This document shows positions 1 to 11,479 of a stretch of 64,000 nt of DNA, one piece after another. Origin of the DNA: Garcia nutans (lineage: Eukaryota > Streptophyta > Magnoliopsida > Malpighiales > Euphorbiaceae); NCBI GenBank assembly GCA_947685225.1, contig CANTUV010000007.1:17938501-18002500 (forward strand), read 5' to 3'. Position 1 is the first letter of the stretch. The number at the start of each line of letters is the position of its first letter. A program made the position numbers and the translations under genes. The notes under the pieces were generated by a model. That model searched no databases. It was not told where the DNA came from and saw nothing but the letters and a program-made list of their open reading frames with translations.

Positions 1-2025
1 AATAAACTTAAAACACTAATTTAAATGGCTTGATATGATTTTTCAAAGTTAAAGTGAGGTGAAGTTTAATTTTGGAATTTGGTTTAGAGTTATGTTTAAT
101 TATGGTTTGATGTTGAGAATATCTTAGAATGTGATATTAAATGATTATGTATGATCACATTTGGTATAGACATTGAGGGAGGTTGATTTGCTTCATCCAA
201 GTGGTGAAGGGCAAGTTGGAAGGATATGATTGAAGGTTGTGTTAAGCTTGCTTTGGGTTGCTAGTGGAAGTATATACAAACTTTGAATATATTGTTTATA
301 TTTGCATGACATTTGGACTTAACATATTTTGGTTGAAAAATGTGTTCAGTTACTTGGTTCATTGATTGAGTATGAATAATGTGCTATTACATTTATAATG
401 TCATATATGTGTTAAATGCATTGTGAAAAGCCATTGATAATAGCTAAATTTTATAGAATGTGAAATATGTATATTATGTGAAAATACCCAAAGTAATTGG
501 ATAATGTGTTGTGAATACAAAAATGAGATATGTGGAATAATAGAATGAATTAATATTGATAAAAATGAAAAAAATGAGAAAAATGAAAAAGATGTGAAAA
601 ATGAAAAAAATGAAAAAAAAAAAGTGAAAATAAGGCAATGTGCCTAGATTGAATATGTGACAATGAGAAAGAGATTAATAATGAAAAAAATGAATAAATG
701 AAAAAAAAAGTGAGAAAAAGATGATATATAATAAGGCAATGTGCCTAGTTTGATCATGAGAAAATGAGAAAAGTTTTGATAAAGGAATTATGAAAGAATT
801 TGATAATAAGAAATATGAATAAATTGTGTGTCTAATATATTATTCAATTTTCAGAGTTCTGAGTTTGTCGGCATGCCTATGATTGCCTATGGGCTAAACG
901 CTGAAATGGTGAAAAGATTAGGTCGTAAGCCAGGCCAGCTGATAAATATGATATTTTTGGGGTGAAAAGATTGGGTGGTAAGACTAAAAAACTATAGCAG
1001 TCTAGCCGGGTTGAGGACCAAGATACTGGAGGCTAAGGGTCTAGCCGGATTGAGGTCCAAGAGACTGGGGCTGTTACATTATCCATGGATATATTGCCTA
1101 CGGGGCTAGACACATGGTGTCATTATGGACCAAAGCAGTAACTTTGAAATTTGAATAGCATATTAGATCATTTTTGGGCCCATGCTTGTCTTTGCTTTAA
1201 TGTGAATTATGAATTGTGATACAATTGAACAATATAATTTTATGAGTTGTGATTATGAAATACTTAAAAAATATAAGAAAATAAAATGATGTGACATCTA
1301 TATGCATTGTGCATTGGCATTGCATTGAGTTTTATTATTATTATCAAAATTTGTACCACTAGCCTTCGGCTTAGAGCGATTGTAATTCGTCGCGCAGGTG
1401 TCATGGATGATTTGGTGGAGCCGGAGAGTTCTACTAGACCTGGTCGGGTCTAGGTTTATATTTATTGAGCTTAAAGATTTTTTTTTTGGTACATCAAGAT
1501 CAGAGCCAGTTGCCAGCATGTAGATATTTGATATTACAATGTATTTTGATATTATATATGTTATGATATATTTTTGGAAGTATATAATATAAATTGTAAA
1601 GAATGTTTTGAATAATTTGTTCAGATAGAATTTTATATGTGTTGTTAATTTATATATCTATATATAAGTATTTTGAGAAAATATATAGAAATTGAGAAGT
1701 ATTGGTGAAATGATGAATTGATTTTTATTGAGAGTGTTTATTTTATGCAGGTTATGTTTTGCTGAATTTTGGGAACGTCCAAATTACAAATAAAACTCTT
1801 GCGAATTTTTTCCAGAGATTTTCATATAAAATATTTATTTTGGATTCCTATAACAAGCAAAGAATATTTATATACTATTTATTTTATATATTAGTTTTTG
1901 AAATCTTAAAATAAAAATATAAAATTTTTTATTAAATCGGTCTGTGATATTTTTATGCCGTATATGTATATTTTACATATACTGAAAATATATATTTTAC
2001 GTATATATGGTATAAGGGTGTTACA
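1..2025 (+). mobile_element. Partial Tekay-type LTR (family A), 5' end outside window
   Basis: This block matches roughly the last 1.9 kb of the LTR at 13487-16485, in the same orientation. Shared landmarks are the purine-rich GAAAAATGA run (540-720), the small palindrome AGGCAATGTGCCT (633-645 and 734-746), GGTCGTAAGCC motifs, the CTAGCC/GGCTTAG stem (1359-1374), and the closing GGTGTTACA at 2017-2025. The first 1.08 kb of the LTR lies outside the window. No primer-binding site follows the end, so it is either the 3' LTR of a plus-strand element or a solo LTR. The next five bases are GAGAC, which would be the TSD to look for upstream. Confidence 0.85.
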
Positions 2026-3089
2026 GAGACAGTGATACGTAATATTATACTGTGTTAGTATTAGCTATTTTAATAATATATATAATATATTTTACTTTAC
2101 TTTTTACACAATAAAATTTAAATAAATTTTATTGTTTTAAAATTTATTTTAAACAATATGAATTATATATTAATTGAATTCTCTTAATAGAATGTTTTTT
2201 GAACATTACAATATTATAAATGTAAGAGTCAAATCTGAATTTATTTAGATGAGGTATATATAATGCTAGGCTATGCTTCAAGCGCAATAGAATTTAATTC
2301 AATTAAATTCTTGAAAATGAATTATCATAGAGTAGATACCTTAAGGCTCATGTGCCACTCTTATCATTATGCTTTAGAATTTATTTATTTATTTAGTTTG
2401 TTTAAATCATCATTCTAAAGACCAGTCAGATGTGACCATAAGAGTGGCAAAATTTATTCTACCAAATTTTGACATAACTGCATATTCAAATAATCAAATT
2501 TGAGATCTCTAATTAATTTAAAACAATAAATTACCAACTCAAGCCGAATAAAATTTTCTAATAGTTGTCTGTTTTTCTCATCTTGAGCGCTTTAGCTACA
2601 CGGGTGCTTAGGAGACATTTGGAGGAAAGAAGGTGAAACATCTCAAAACTAACGAGCCTTTTAAACATGAAATGGTATCATTAGTAGTACTGCAATGAGT
2701 CGATTTCTTTCATTATGTAATTCTATAAAAGGATTTGCGTTTTAGAGTCAAGGAAGAAGATGCTTTTCTACTCTATCCTCCGCATTGTGTTTGATGATTG
2801 AATCATTATTGATTTTTTTTTTGGTAATAATCATTATTGAATTTAATTCCATTAATATTCTAAATTTGGCTTTTTCACCCACGATTGATTATCCTGTTTG
2901 CAGGATACATTCCAAGAGTTTTTTTCTACCATGTTCTGGCAAGCAAACTAGTCCTAAAATGCACTATAAAATAGTTAGTCACAATTTAGACAAAATTATA
3001 GCAAATTGTGCTTATAACAAGTCGACTAAAGATACTTTTATTAGATTTTTTTTCCCACTAATAATACATTACAGGTCGATTAAAGATAC
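2026..3089. other. AT-rich intergenic spacer downstream of the DIN10-like gene
   Basis: I see no supported gene here. Open frames of about 100 codons on the plus strand (2785-3114) are low-complexity and have no recognisable domain. The stretch separates the LTR end from the 3' end of the minus-strand gene. Confidence 0.5.
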
Positions 3090-3128
3090 TTTATTAGATT
3101 TTCCGCACCAATAATACATCATATCATC
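3021..3128. repeat. Two-copy direct repeat, about 54 bp
   Basis: GTCGACTAAAGATAC at 3021 and GTCGATTAAAGATAC at 3075 start two similar copies, each running through TTATTAGATTTT and AATAATACAT. The duplication covers the probable 3' end of the DIN10-like transcript. Confidence 0.75.
3090..3095 (-). terminator. Possible polyadenylation signal of the DIN10-like gene
   Basis: TTTATT on the plus strand reads AATAAA on the minus strand, about 170 bases past the stop codon at 3266. The distance suits a plant 3' UTR. The assignment rests on motif and position only, and the motif lies inside a duplicated segment. Confidence 0.4.
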
Positions 3129-3265
3129 ACAGGAACTCTTATACTAAAAAGACAAGAAAATTAGAAAATTAGAAATTAGTAAATTCCTTCCTTAACAATC
3201 GGCAACTTTCCACAGCATCTCCCTACATACATCCCTTTATATATTCTATGCTAATAGAAATTCAT

Positions 3266-5988
3266 CTACAACTCAACCTCAACAGTATGAAGCTTACCCT
3301 CCTCAGGCAAGCTATCTAAGCTAAAAGTAACCAATCCTGAAGACGAATCATACACAAAATGAACCACATTAGAGCCCACAATGCACTTTCTTGGTTTAGC
3401 GGATGAATAAGCACCAAACTTGCCACACCCTTTAACTTCCATATAAACTTTCCCTACCAATTCACCGCTGTAATTCTCCACATTCTCGTCACTCACACCA
3501 CTGTTTTCACCCTTATATTCCTTACCAAGTTCTGAAAGTTTAGAACCTCCTTTTATTTCATACTTAAGTCCTTCAATAGCTCCACCAGCATTGTACATGG
3601 CGATGAGTCCAAAAGGTGCGAAGCTGAACCCAGGTGCTAAAACCTTGATGGGTGTGACAGTGAAGATGTCATGCTCAAGGACTTTGAGTGACATTGGCAA
3701 GGATGCATTGTAAGGGAGATTAGTGAGTTCACCAGTCCGGTTGCAATAGACAGCAGAGTCACCGTTCCAATCAGAATCTGTAGCTGCTTCAGCAATGAGA
3801 TGGACATCACGACCCTTAATGGCTCCTGTTAATGCCTCAGATTTAGTTTCATGAAATGTGTTCTTTCTTTCGACAATGTTCCAGGCTGCTCCTTGGCAAT
3901 TGTAGACTCCTAAAACCCCAGTGTATTTATTCATGTTCCATATCTTCAACAAGCTGCAAATTAACCAAACCGAAATTTAGTCAAGAAAAAATGCATCGAT
4001 TTTAATTTAAATCCCATTAAAAAAGGAAGAGGTATATCTCACCTAGTCCCATCACGAGAAGGGTCAGCGAACATACAATCACAAGTAGGCCGGCCAGGCA
4101 ATCGAGCTCGAAGAATAGATCCATCAGGCAGAACCAGCTTCTTCAGTATATTAAAATCATGCTTCCCAGGCTCATCACTAATCATTAAAAAAAAGAATCA
4201 CAATTAGCAACATAAAAAAGAACAAGGTACACTGGGAAATCCAGAAGCTCGTTCTACATTCAATTACTGAATCAATAGTCTAACAATAATAGATAAAAGG
4301 TAAATTGGTACAATATTAATTTTTTCTGCACTGAACTATTGAATTACTTAGTCTAATAACAACAGAACAAAAAATTGAACTGATATGATGTTAATTAATT
4401 ACCTAACATAGACAGGGCCACCACTGATAGCTCTAGCAGAAGCATGATATTCAGCAGCTGAATGGAGAGAGTGAAACATATCCCAATCAGGCTGCATAAA
4501 TTCTCCTAGAAAAACACTGTTATATGAAACTGCTGCAATATGAATAGTATGTGAAACTGGATCTCTTGGGAAAAAATCGTCTGATGCTCTCACTACTGCC
4601 GTTTGTTTTGAACTGTTTCACACACATAATACATCAGATAAAATCCTGCAAATTAAAATTAAAAATAAATAATAAACAGAAACTCACCAGTACAATGCAT
4701 CAGTATTATGGCTCATGCAAGCAATGCATCCATTATCAGGAAAATTCCTAGCCACAGATGCATCAAGAGCTTGATGATATTGTCTAGTGAGCTCTACTCT
4801 TCCTCCTAATCCACCACCAAGTGTTTCCAATATACATTGCACGTCCACCTTAACTCCATCTACACCCGCAGACGCCAGATAACTATGCAACTCATTATAA
4901 AATTTATATACACCCTTCGGGTTCATTAATCCCAATCCCTGCAACGCCATTATTTCCGTTTTCCATGTTGGATCATTATCCATCACTGTCTTTGACACCG
5001 TCGGATACTTCATCAGCGACTCATATTGCTCCATCTCCTTCACTCCGGGTCGGACCCCACCCCAATACCCGATAATTGCATGCCATACATATACGAATTT
5101 CAATCTGTATTTCTCTTTCGCTATATTAACTATATTCTTAATCCCCACCGTTGGATCTTCTTTGTTTTGGAATTTTGAATTTTCTTTGATTCCTGTTAAC
5201 CTAAGCAAAGACTGCTGATTGCTTGTTTGTTCCGGTGAATCACCGTCGACTGATTGCCACCCATCATCTATGATCACGAATTTCGTAGGGGTCCCACCAG
5301 CGGCTAAGCTCTTTAGCCCAGATTCGACTCCTTCTTGAGTTACTTCATGGTAAAACGCATCCCAGGTGCACCATCCAAAGTAGTCTACAAGTCCAGGCAA
5401 TTTTTTCTCCTGCCGCTGACGAAACGTTTTCAAATGCAATTTGACAGCTCTTATAGCTTCACCAATCGTAGCAAACGGATCTGTACCGGTGTTAATGAAC
5501 AAAGAGTGAGTAAACGACGACATTTTAGTCTCCGCATCTCCGCTTTCCAAGCAAAGCTCGAGCTCATCGTTGGTATTTCCCTGTAAACAAGCTCTAAAAG
5601 ATCCTTCAATCAAAGGAAGAAAAACAGTGTAAATGATCTGATTCTCTTCATTTCCATCGTCTGATTCGAGATGGGACCCATCCTTTGTCTCTACTAGTAA
5701 AAATTGTGTTTCCAGAGGAATATCTCTCCCGTGATCTCCCATTTTCTGTGCCATCCAGTATAGCTTGAACCGGAAACAAGCCATGAACCGGACATCACGT
5801 AAAGTTCCCAAAGGCACCACATGCCGGCTTTTATCTTCCTCAAAAACCGCTCCTACAAATACACCCTCCACCGGACCCGAGGAAGAACCGGAAGTTGCGA
5901 TCACATTGTCCGGTACTCCGCTTACGATAACGCGATCTTTAACAATTATTTTCCGGTCCGAGATCCGAACCGCCGGTTTGATCGTCAT
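3266..5988 (-). CDS. DIN10: DIN10/RFS6-like raffinose-synthase family protein (glycoside hydrolase family 36), four coding exons
   Basis: The coding sequence joins, in minus-strand order, 5988-4688, 4612-4403, 4177-4043 and 3953-3266 (1301, 210, 135 and 688 bp; 777 residues). All three introns are GT-AG and the reading frame is kept at every junction. I recognise the protein as the plant seed-imbibition/raffinose-synthase family: it starts MTIKPAVRISD and ends VEVEL, very like Arabidopsis DIN10/RFS6, and its length is about the same. Visible motifs are YFGWCTWDAFY (about 203-213), IIDDGWQS (239-246), KVDVQ with the presumed nucleophile Asp (about 382), and RASDDFFPRDP with the presumed acid/base Asp (about 444-445). 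Members act on alpha-galactosides, as galactinol:sucrose galactosyltransferase or alpha-galactosidase; which reaction applies to DIN10-type proteins is not settled by sequence. No frameshift or missing catalytic residue is seen. It is the only intact host gene in the window. Confidence 0.93.
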
Positions 5989-6320
5989 TGTGTCTGATTG
6001 GTTTTCTTCCTGCTTGGAAGACTTCTCCTCTCCAAGAGGTGTTATTAGGTTACTTCTCTGAAATAAAAAAAAAAAAAAAATTAAATGCGCAAAATATGAA
6101 TTGCTAATATTAAGAAATTAACAATTCAAAAGAGCTAATCATTACCTTAAATGCGGATATAGAAAATGATTTTCTCGAAGAATATCTGCGAACTCTCAAC
6201 ACAAAGAAGAAAAAAAAATTAACAACTTAAAAATTTTCTCGGAAACCAAACAAAAGAAAGAAAAATACCAGAAACAGAGAGAGGTTGTTTGTTGAAAGCA
6301 CTCAATGATTGGATTGAAGG
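5989..6320 (-). other. 5' leader of the DIN10-like gene with probable UTR introns
   Basis: Upstream of the ATG at 5988 the minus strand stays open in frame for about 23 codons, up to a good 3' splice site (polypyrimidine tract then TTTCAG) near 6056-6062. A matching GT donor lies near 6145, and another possible exon-intron pair lies between about 6170 and 6275. The in-frame upstream codons are rich in Ser, Arg and Lys, as in a plastid-targeting extension. I find no in-frame ATG in the proposed exons before the TATA-proximal region, so I keep MTIKP as the start. Confidence 0.5.
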
Positions 6321-6340
6321 TAAAAGAGATAAATTGGAGG

Positions 6341-6348
6341 TATTTATA
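6341..6348 (-). promoter_or_regulatory. TATA box of the DIN10-like gene
   Basis: TATTTATA on the plus strand reads TATAAATA on the minus strand. It lies about 350 bases upstream of the ATG and would place the transcript start near 6310, just before the leader exons. Confidence 0.65.
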
Positions 6349-6637
6349 GGGAGAAATTGAGGAATGATTCTAGAACACAAATTTGACACCATCATCATCT
6401 CCGCATTCCTGTAACTTGTCTTGTGTTCTAACTTCTGAGTGCTGGCCCTTCTCTCGTTGTTGCTTTTTTTTTTTTTAAACCCAGTTTATCTAGCGGCAGA
6501 TTGGATCGCCACGGCAGATTCACGCTGTACCAATCTACCAATCCAGATTGGAGAGAACTCCGAGACAAGGATTGCTTTTATTTTTTTTATCTCACATTAA
6601 GGTTCACGGTTATTCCATCAAATTGGTTTTAATCACG

Positions 6638-6654
6638 ACACGTGTATGACGTGT
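6638..6654 (-). promoter_or_regulatory. G-box/ABRE cluster (ACACGTGT plus TGACGTG)
   Basis: A palindromic ACACGTGT at 6638-6645 is followed at 6648-6654 by TGACGTG. Both are ACGT-core sites of the kind bound by plant bZIP factors. They lie about 290 bases upstream of the TATA box, which would fit ABA, dark or sugar-starvation control of this family. Binding is inferred, not shown. Confidence 0.5.
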
Positions 6655-6820
6655 TTTGAATTTCGATCGTGTAAACGGGTCAAAATATGAATTTGTTGGT
6701 TTTAGTAATTACTTATTATTGGATTGTTTGTGATGATCTGTGTCCACGTACTCATTTTTGACGTTTCGTTGTTTAAAAAATGAGATGTGAGCAAAGCTGT
6801 CACTTCCATTAGGATCATCT

Positions 6821-6828
6821 CACGTGGC
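6821..6828 (-). promoter_or_regulatory. ABRE-type G-box (GCCACGTG)
   Basis: CACGTGGC on the plus strand reads GCCACGTG toward the gene, a strong ABRE/G-box match about 475 bases upstream of the TATA box. A further CCACGTAC core lies near 6744. Confidence 0.5.
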
Positions 6829-8734
6829 GCCAGTATGGTCTTTTGTCATCTGACGGTTGTGTTTTTCTTTTTATTTTTCCCTTGTTTCGGCCACCAACCC
6901 TAATGCAATAATTGCCAAGTCAATTTCAAGATTGAGCACCACTCAACTGTGGATGAGTAATTCGGTCCGTTCACATAATACAAATGATTATAAATAGATT
7001 TTATACACCAAATGTAAAATAATTTACAAATAATTAACTAATTAAAATACTTTTAAATCAATAAATTTTTTATTCAATAATACATTAAAATAAGAAAAAT
7101 TATATCATATGTCAATTTTTTTAAAATTTTTTAATTATCATATAATTTTTTTAAAAAATAAAAAATACTTATTTTCTAAATTTAACTAAAAATATTATAA
7201 TATTTATTGTATTTTTTAAATAAAATTTTTAAAAAATAAATACTTTTAAAAAAAATGAAAAGTGAGTATTTTTTAATAAATTTTTATTTTTAAAGATATT
7301 TTTGTATAAATTTTTAGAATTATTTATAGAATTGAAACATTTAAGTTTAATTTTAATTAAATTTAAATTAATACAAAAATAAAGTATCTATTCTCTTATA
7401 TATATAATTTAAATTAATTTTAAAACTTAAAGTATCACAATTATTATTGATTAATAAGTTTTGTACCTAAGTGACCAATTTATATATTTATCGCTTATCT
7501 TTATATATATATGCGTAAAGGATAAGTATAAATGTATAATTAATTTCTATATATTTTTTAAAAAATATTCATTTTCATAAAAAAAAAAAAGTTAGTTTTT
7601 TCTTCATTTAATTATTGTTACCATTATTTTTTTTTCTTCCATAGCACAGTAGCTTTTTTCCTTTATCATATATATATTTTCATGATTTAATGTTTTTACA
7701 AATATCAAAATACAAATAGTAAAATGCACACATTAAAGAATTAAATTTAATTGAGAGTAAGTCAAAATATTCATTAAAATGATCATTTTTAATGATTTTT
7801 TTAAAATGTTCAATTGTATTTATATATACTTTTTTTAATTTTTTAAATTTAAAGATAAAAAAATATATATGTGTGTGTTGTATAACTTCAAATTACAAGA
7901 AATCAATATTACATAAAAATACACTTGGACAGAGAATCATGAACACGTTTTAATGTACTAATAATCGTGACTTATATAAAAAAAAAAACGTGGCTTATAA
8001 GCTAATCGAATGTGCTCCTTGAAATTTGATGGAACAAGTGGCAAAAATATCTTGTTTGCGTTTAAGTAGTAAAAGTAAGAGAGTATAAAAAAATAAATAA
8101 ATAATAATGCCAGCACTATGAGAGGGGAAAGGTCCACTATTTATAGAAATAATTGAATATATTCCAATTATTTTATTTTAAAATCAATTATTCATCTTAG
8201 TCAAATTTATTCATTCTAGTCAGTCCAATTAATCAATGCTTGAGTGGTATGATAAAAACATTATTCAGAATATGATAATGCATATATTTTGGTATATATT
8301 CTCAAGTATTTATTCTTTGTTGGATAAAAATAATATTTGGATTAGATTATGGTATATATGTTATATGTTTATTGCACATGTTTCATATGGGAAAATGAAT
8401 AATTATTTCCAATCAATTGAGTTTGGTTAATAAAAATATAATTTTTTTAAAAAATATAATATTTTTTGTCTCATTTTATAGTTTATTATATTATTTTTTT
8501 ATGTCTTAAATTATAATCCATTTATTATAAATAAAGTCTTAATTTTACTATTATACCATTATTTAACAAATATTTTTTCATAATAATTATAAATAGCATT
8601 AAAAATAATTTAAAAAATAAATTATATTTAATAAGAATATATTAGAAAAAAATTAATTCTTAATTAACTTCACCATACTTTATTAATATGTGTATAAATA
8701 ATTATTAAATTATAAAAATAAGACGAAATAAGTA

Positions 8735-8826
8735 CATAGTTTTTAATTTGTACTTTCCTTTATATTACTAAAGTTGTATTCATAGTTTTTAATTTGTACT
8801 TTCATTTATATTAATAAAGTTGTATT
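8735..8826. repeat. 46-bp tandem duplication
   Basis: The unit starting CATAGTTTTTAATTTGTAC at 8735 recurs at 8781 with two substitutions. Two copies only. Confidence 0.8.
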
Positions 8827-9391
8827 TTGATTTAAAAATAACATATATAATATTTAAGTAAAAATCTTGCCGCTCAAATCTATTTTCTTGCAGTAATTTT
8901 TATAAAACTATTAAAATGAATTTGACTGAAACAATGCTCCACTTTTTACCTCTCTATTTTTGTCATATATTTATCGACTTTCATATATTTTAATAACTTA
9001 AGTTACTTGAATATCATAACAAAATTTTAAAAAAAATCTGAATTATAAAATTTCAAGAAATCGAAGGAAAGAAATTATTCTATGAAGATAAATGAAAAAT
9101 GCTTAATTTTCATAAAGGGAATAACAATTTCACAAAAAAAAAGGAAAAAATAAAAATAAACTCATGTAAAAAATACAAATAACTAATAACATAATTATAA
9201 AAAAAAAAAAAAAAAAAAAGCTGCTGACATTCTTCATTGGTCAGCGGTAACTTAAAAAAATATAATAAATTAAACTGATGTAAAAGAGAAGGAAAGTGCT
9301 CTCTATTTAAAAAAGAAAAGAAAAGAAAAGTAATTAGGTTGTTTTCTAAATAGATTATAAAGTACAAGAAGGCAAGTCATTGACATAACTC

Positions 9392-9474
<83 letters not shown>
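9392..9474. repeat. (TAA)n microsatellite, about 27 units
   Basis: Uninterrupted TAA repeats run for 83 bases. The length makes it a probable polymorphic marker. A 19-20 A tract lies about 180 bases upstream. Confidence 0.95.
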
Positions 9475-11479
9475 TGTAACTTTTCATTTAAATTTAATCA
9501 CAATAAGAGATTTGAGGTTGGTCATTACAATTTGATTAAGTCATTTCCTCTTACATTCTTCAAGTGCGTCGCTTAATATCATTATTTTGCATTACTGTGA
9601 ATACTTTGGACAAAAGAAACCAAAAATGAATAATCAACATTTTATGGATTTTTTAACAAAATTTTCTAAATAATTGATGTGTTTGCAACCAATAATAATA
9701 GAGATTATTATACTGTATATGTTAAAAAATGTTCAGTTTTTAAATGTACCCACACGTATTTTTTATTTACAACTTTACTGTTGCAATGTTCTTTTTTTTT
9801 TTGTAATTTTTTTTTATTTTTTTTTACAATTTTACTCTATTTATATTTTTTATTTAAATTTTTTTATTTCATTTTTTCAATATACACATAAATAAATAAA
9901 TATATACACAATATATATATACAACATATATAAAATACACACTTAATAATACAAACTGCATTTACAACATCGATAACGTATTAACAACATATCTACAAAA
10001 AATATATAAAATATCTATATAATATTTTAATATTTGTTTAATTTTATTTTTTAAATTTTTTATTTACACAACATCCATACAACATTCACGTAATATTCAC
10101 ATAAAATTCAATAATTTTTATATAAAATATACTCAACTTAAATAATAAAAACATAATATACAAACAATATTTATAATATCTACAATACATTTATAATACA
10201 TCTGCATAACGAAATTGTGTATATATTTTTTTTTATTTTTTTCATGTATATAATATATAAAATTTATTTAATAATAAATTTAATAATTTTTATTAATATA
10301 TATTTGTTTAATTTTCTTTTTTTATATATTTTCTAGTGTTATTTATTTTTTATAATTAAAATTATACTTTTTCCTTTATAAAAAATTATGACTTTTATAT
10401 GATAAAAATAATTTAAAATATTAATTTTTATTATTTTATTAGAATATTTTTTATTTAATAGTGAACTTTGAAAAATAATAAAAATTTGAAGTAAAATATT
10501 AATTGTAGGAAGGAAAGAGGTATTAAAAAAATTTTATTTTAATGAGGAATGATATATTTTTAAAATTTTATATCAATTTTTTATAAAAATATAAATATTT
10601 TTAATTTTTATAGTATTTTTAGAATAAAAGTTATTTTTATGATTGTTATGTAAATGTCTCATAATAATGTCAATTGATTATAAAAGCATTATAAAATGCA
10701 CAAAGCACGTGTATTTCTTGGAATGTAGATATTTAATTATGATAATTTCTTATAGTTTTGAATTCGGATTTGACAAGCGATTAATTAACCAATTGAATAA
10801 AAAATACCTTTCAATATTTCTTTTTTTTTAAAGTAACAAACAAAAATAATAGAAAACTGTTAGCTATTTTATCAGCAGTTAGTTTTTTTCAACTTAATTA
10901 ATCTAACATGTAACTGATGACTTGATATAAATTAATAAAAATAATTATTTTTATTAAATAATTAATTTTCAAAATAAAATTAATTTTATAATATTTCGTA
11001 TTAAAATTTGTTAAATCCAATATATATTAAAAAATATAATTCTAAAGATGAGAATATAATCCAAGACGTATATAGTATTTAAGATTTAAATTAACCCTCA
11101 AATCACTTAAAAAAATTTAATAAGTTTATATATTATTAAAACGTATTGATATTTCTAAATGGTTTAATTTTAAGTTAATTGCATTTTATATTTAAATATA
11201 AATCTTTACTATGTTTAGTTTAAATTGTATATACTTTTTTATGGTTTTTTCCTTATAATTATTATTATTTTATGATACAACTACTGGCACTATTTATAAT
11301 TTATATATATATATATATGTAATTCAAATTGAATTTCATATATAGTTACAAAAAATAAAAATTTATTAATTATTTTATTAAAATTTAACTCTTTCATAAT
11401 TAGTTGTTATTTATAGATTTTTTATATAATTTATAGCTATTATTTATTAAAATGAAACTTTCTGACAATCGACAATAGC

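Noticed and set aside
2785..3114. Plus-strand open frame of 109 codons
   Set aside because: Low-complexity start, no domain, and it overlaps the probable 3' UTR and direct repeat of the minus-strand DIN10-like gene.
5335..6061. Plus-strand open frames opposite DIN10 exon 1
   Set aside because: They are antisense shadows of a well-supported coding exon and have no family match.
9110..9895. Phe/Tyr-rich open frames on both strands
   Set aside because: They translate A/T homopolymers and AT-rich spacer, so their composition alone explains them.
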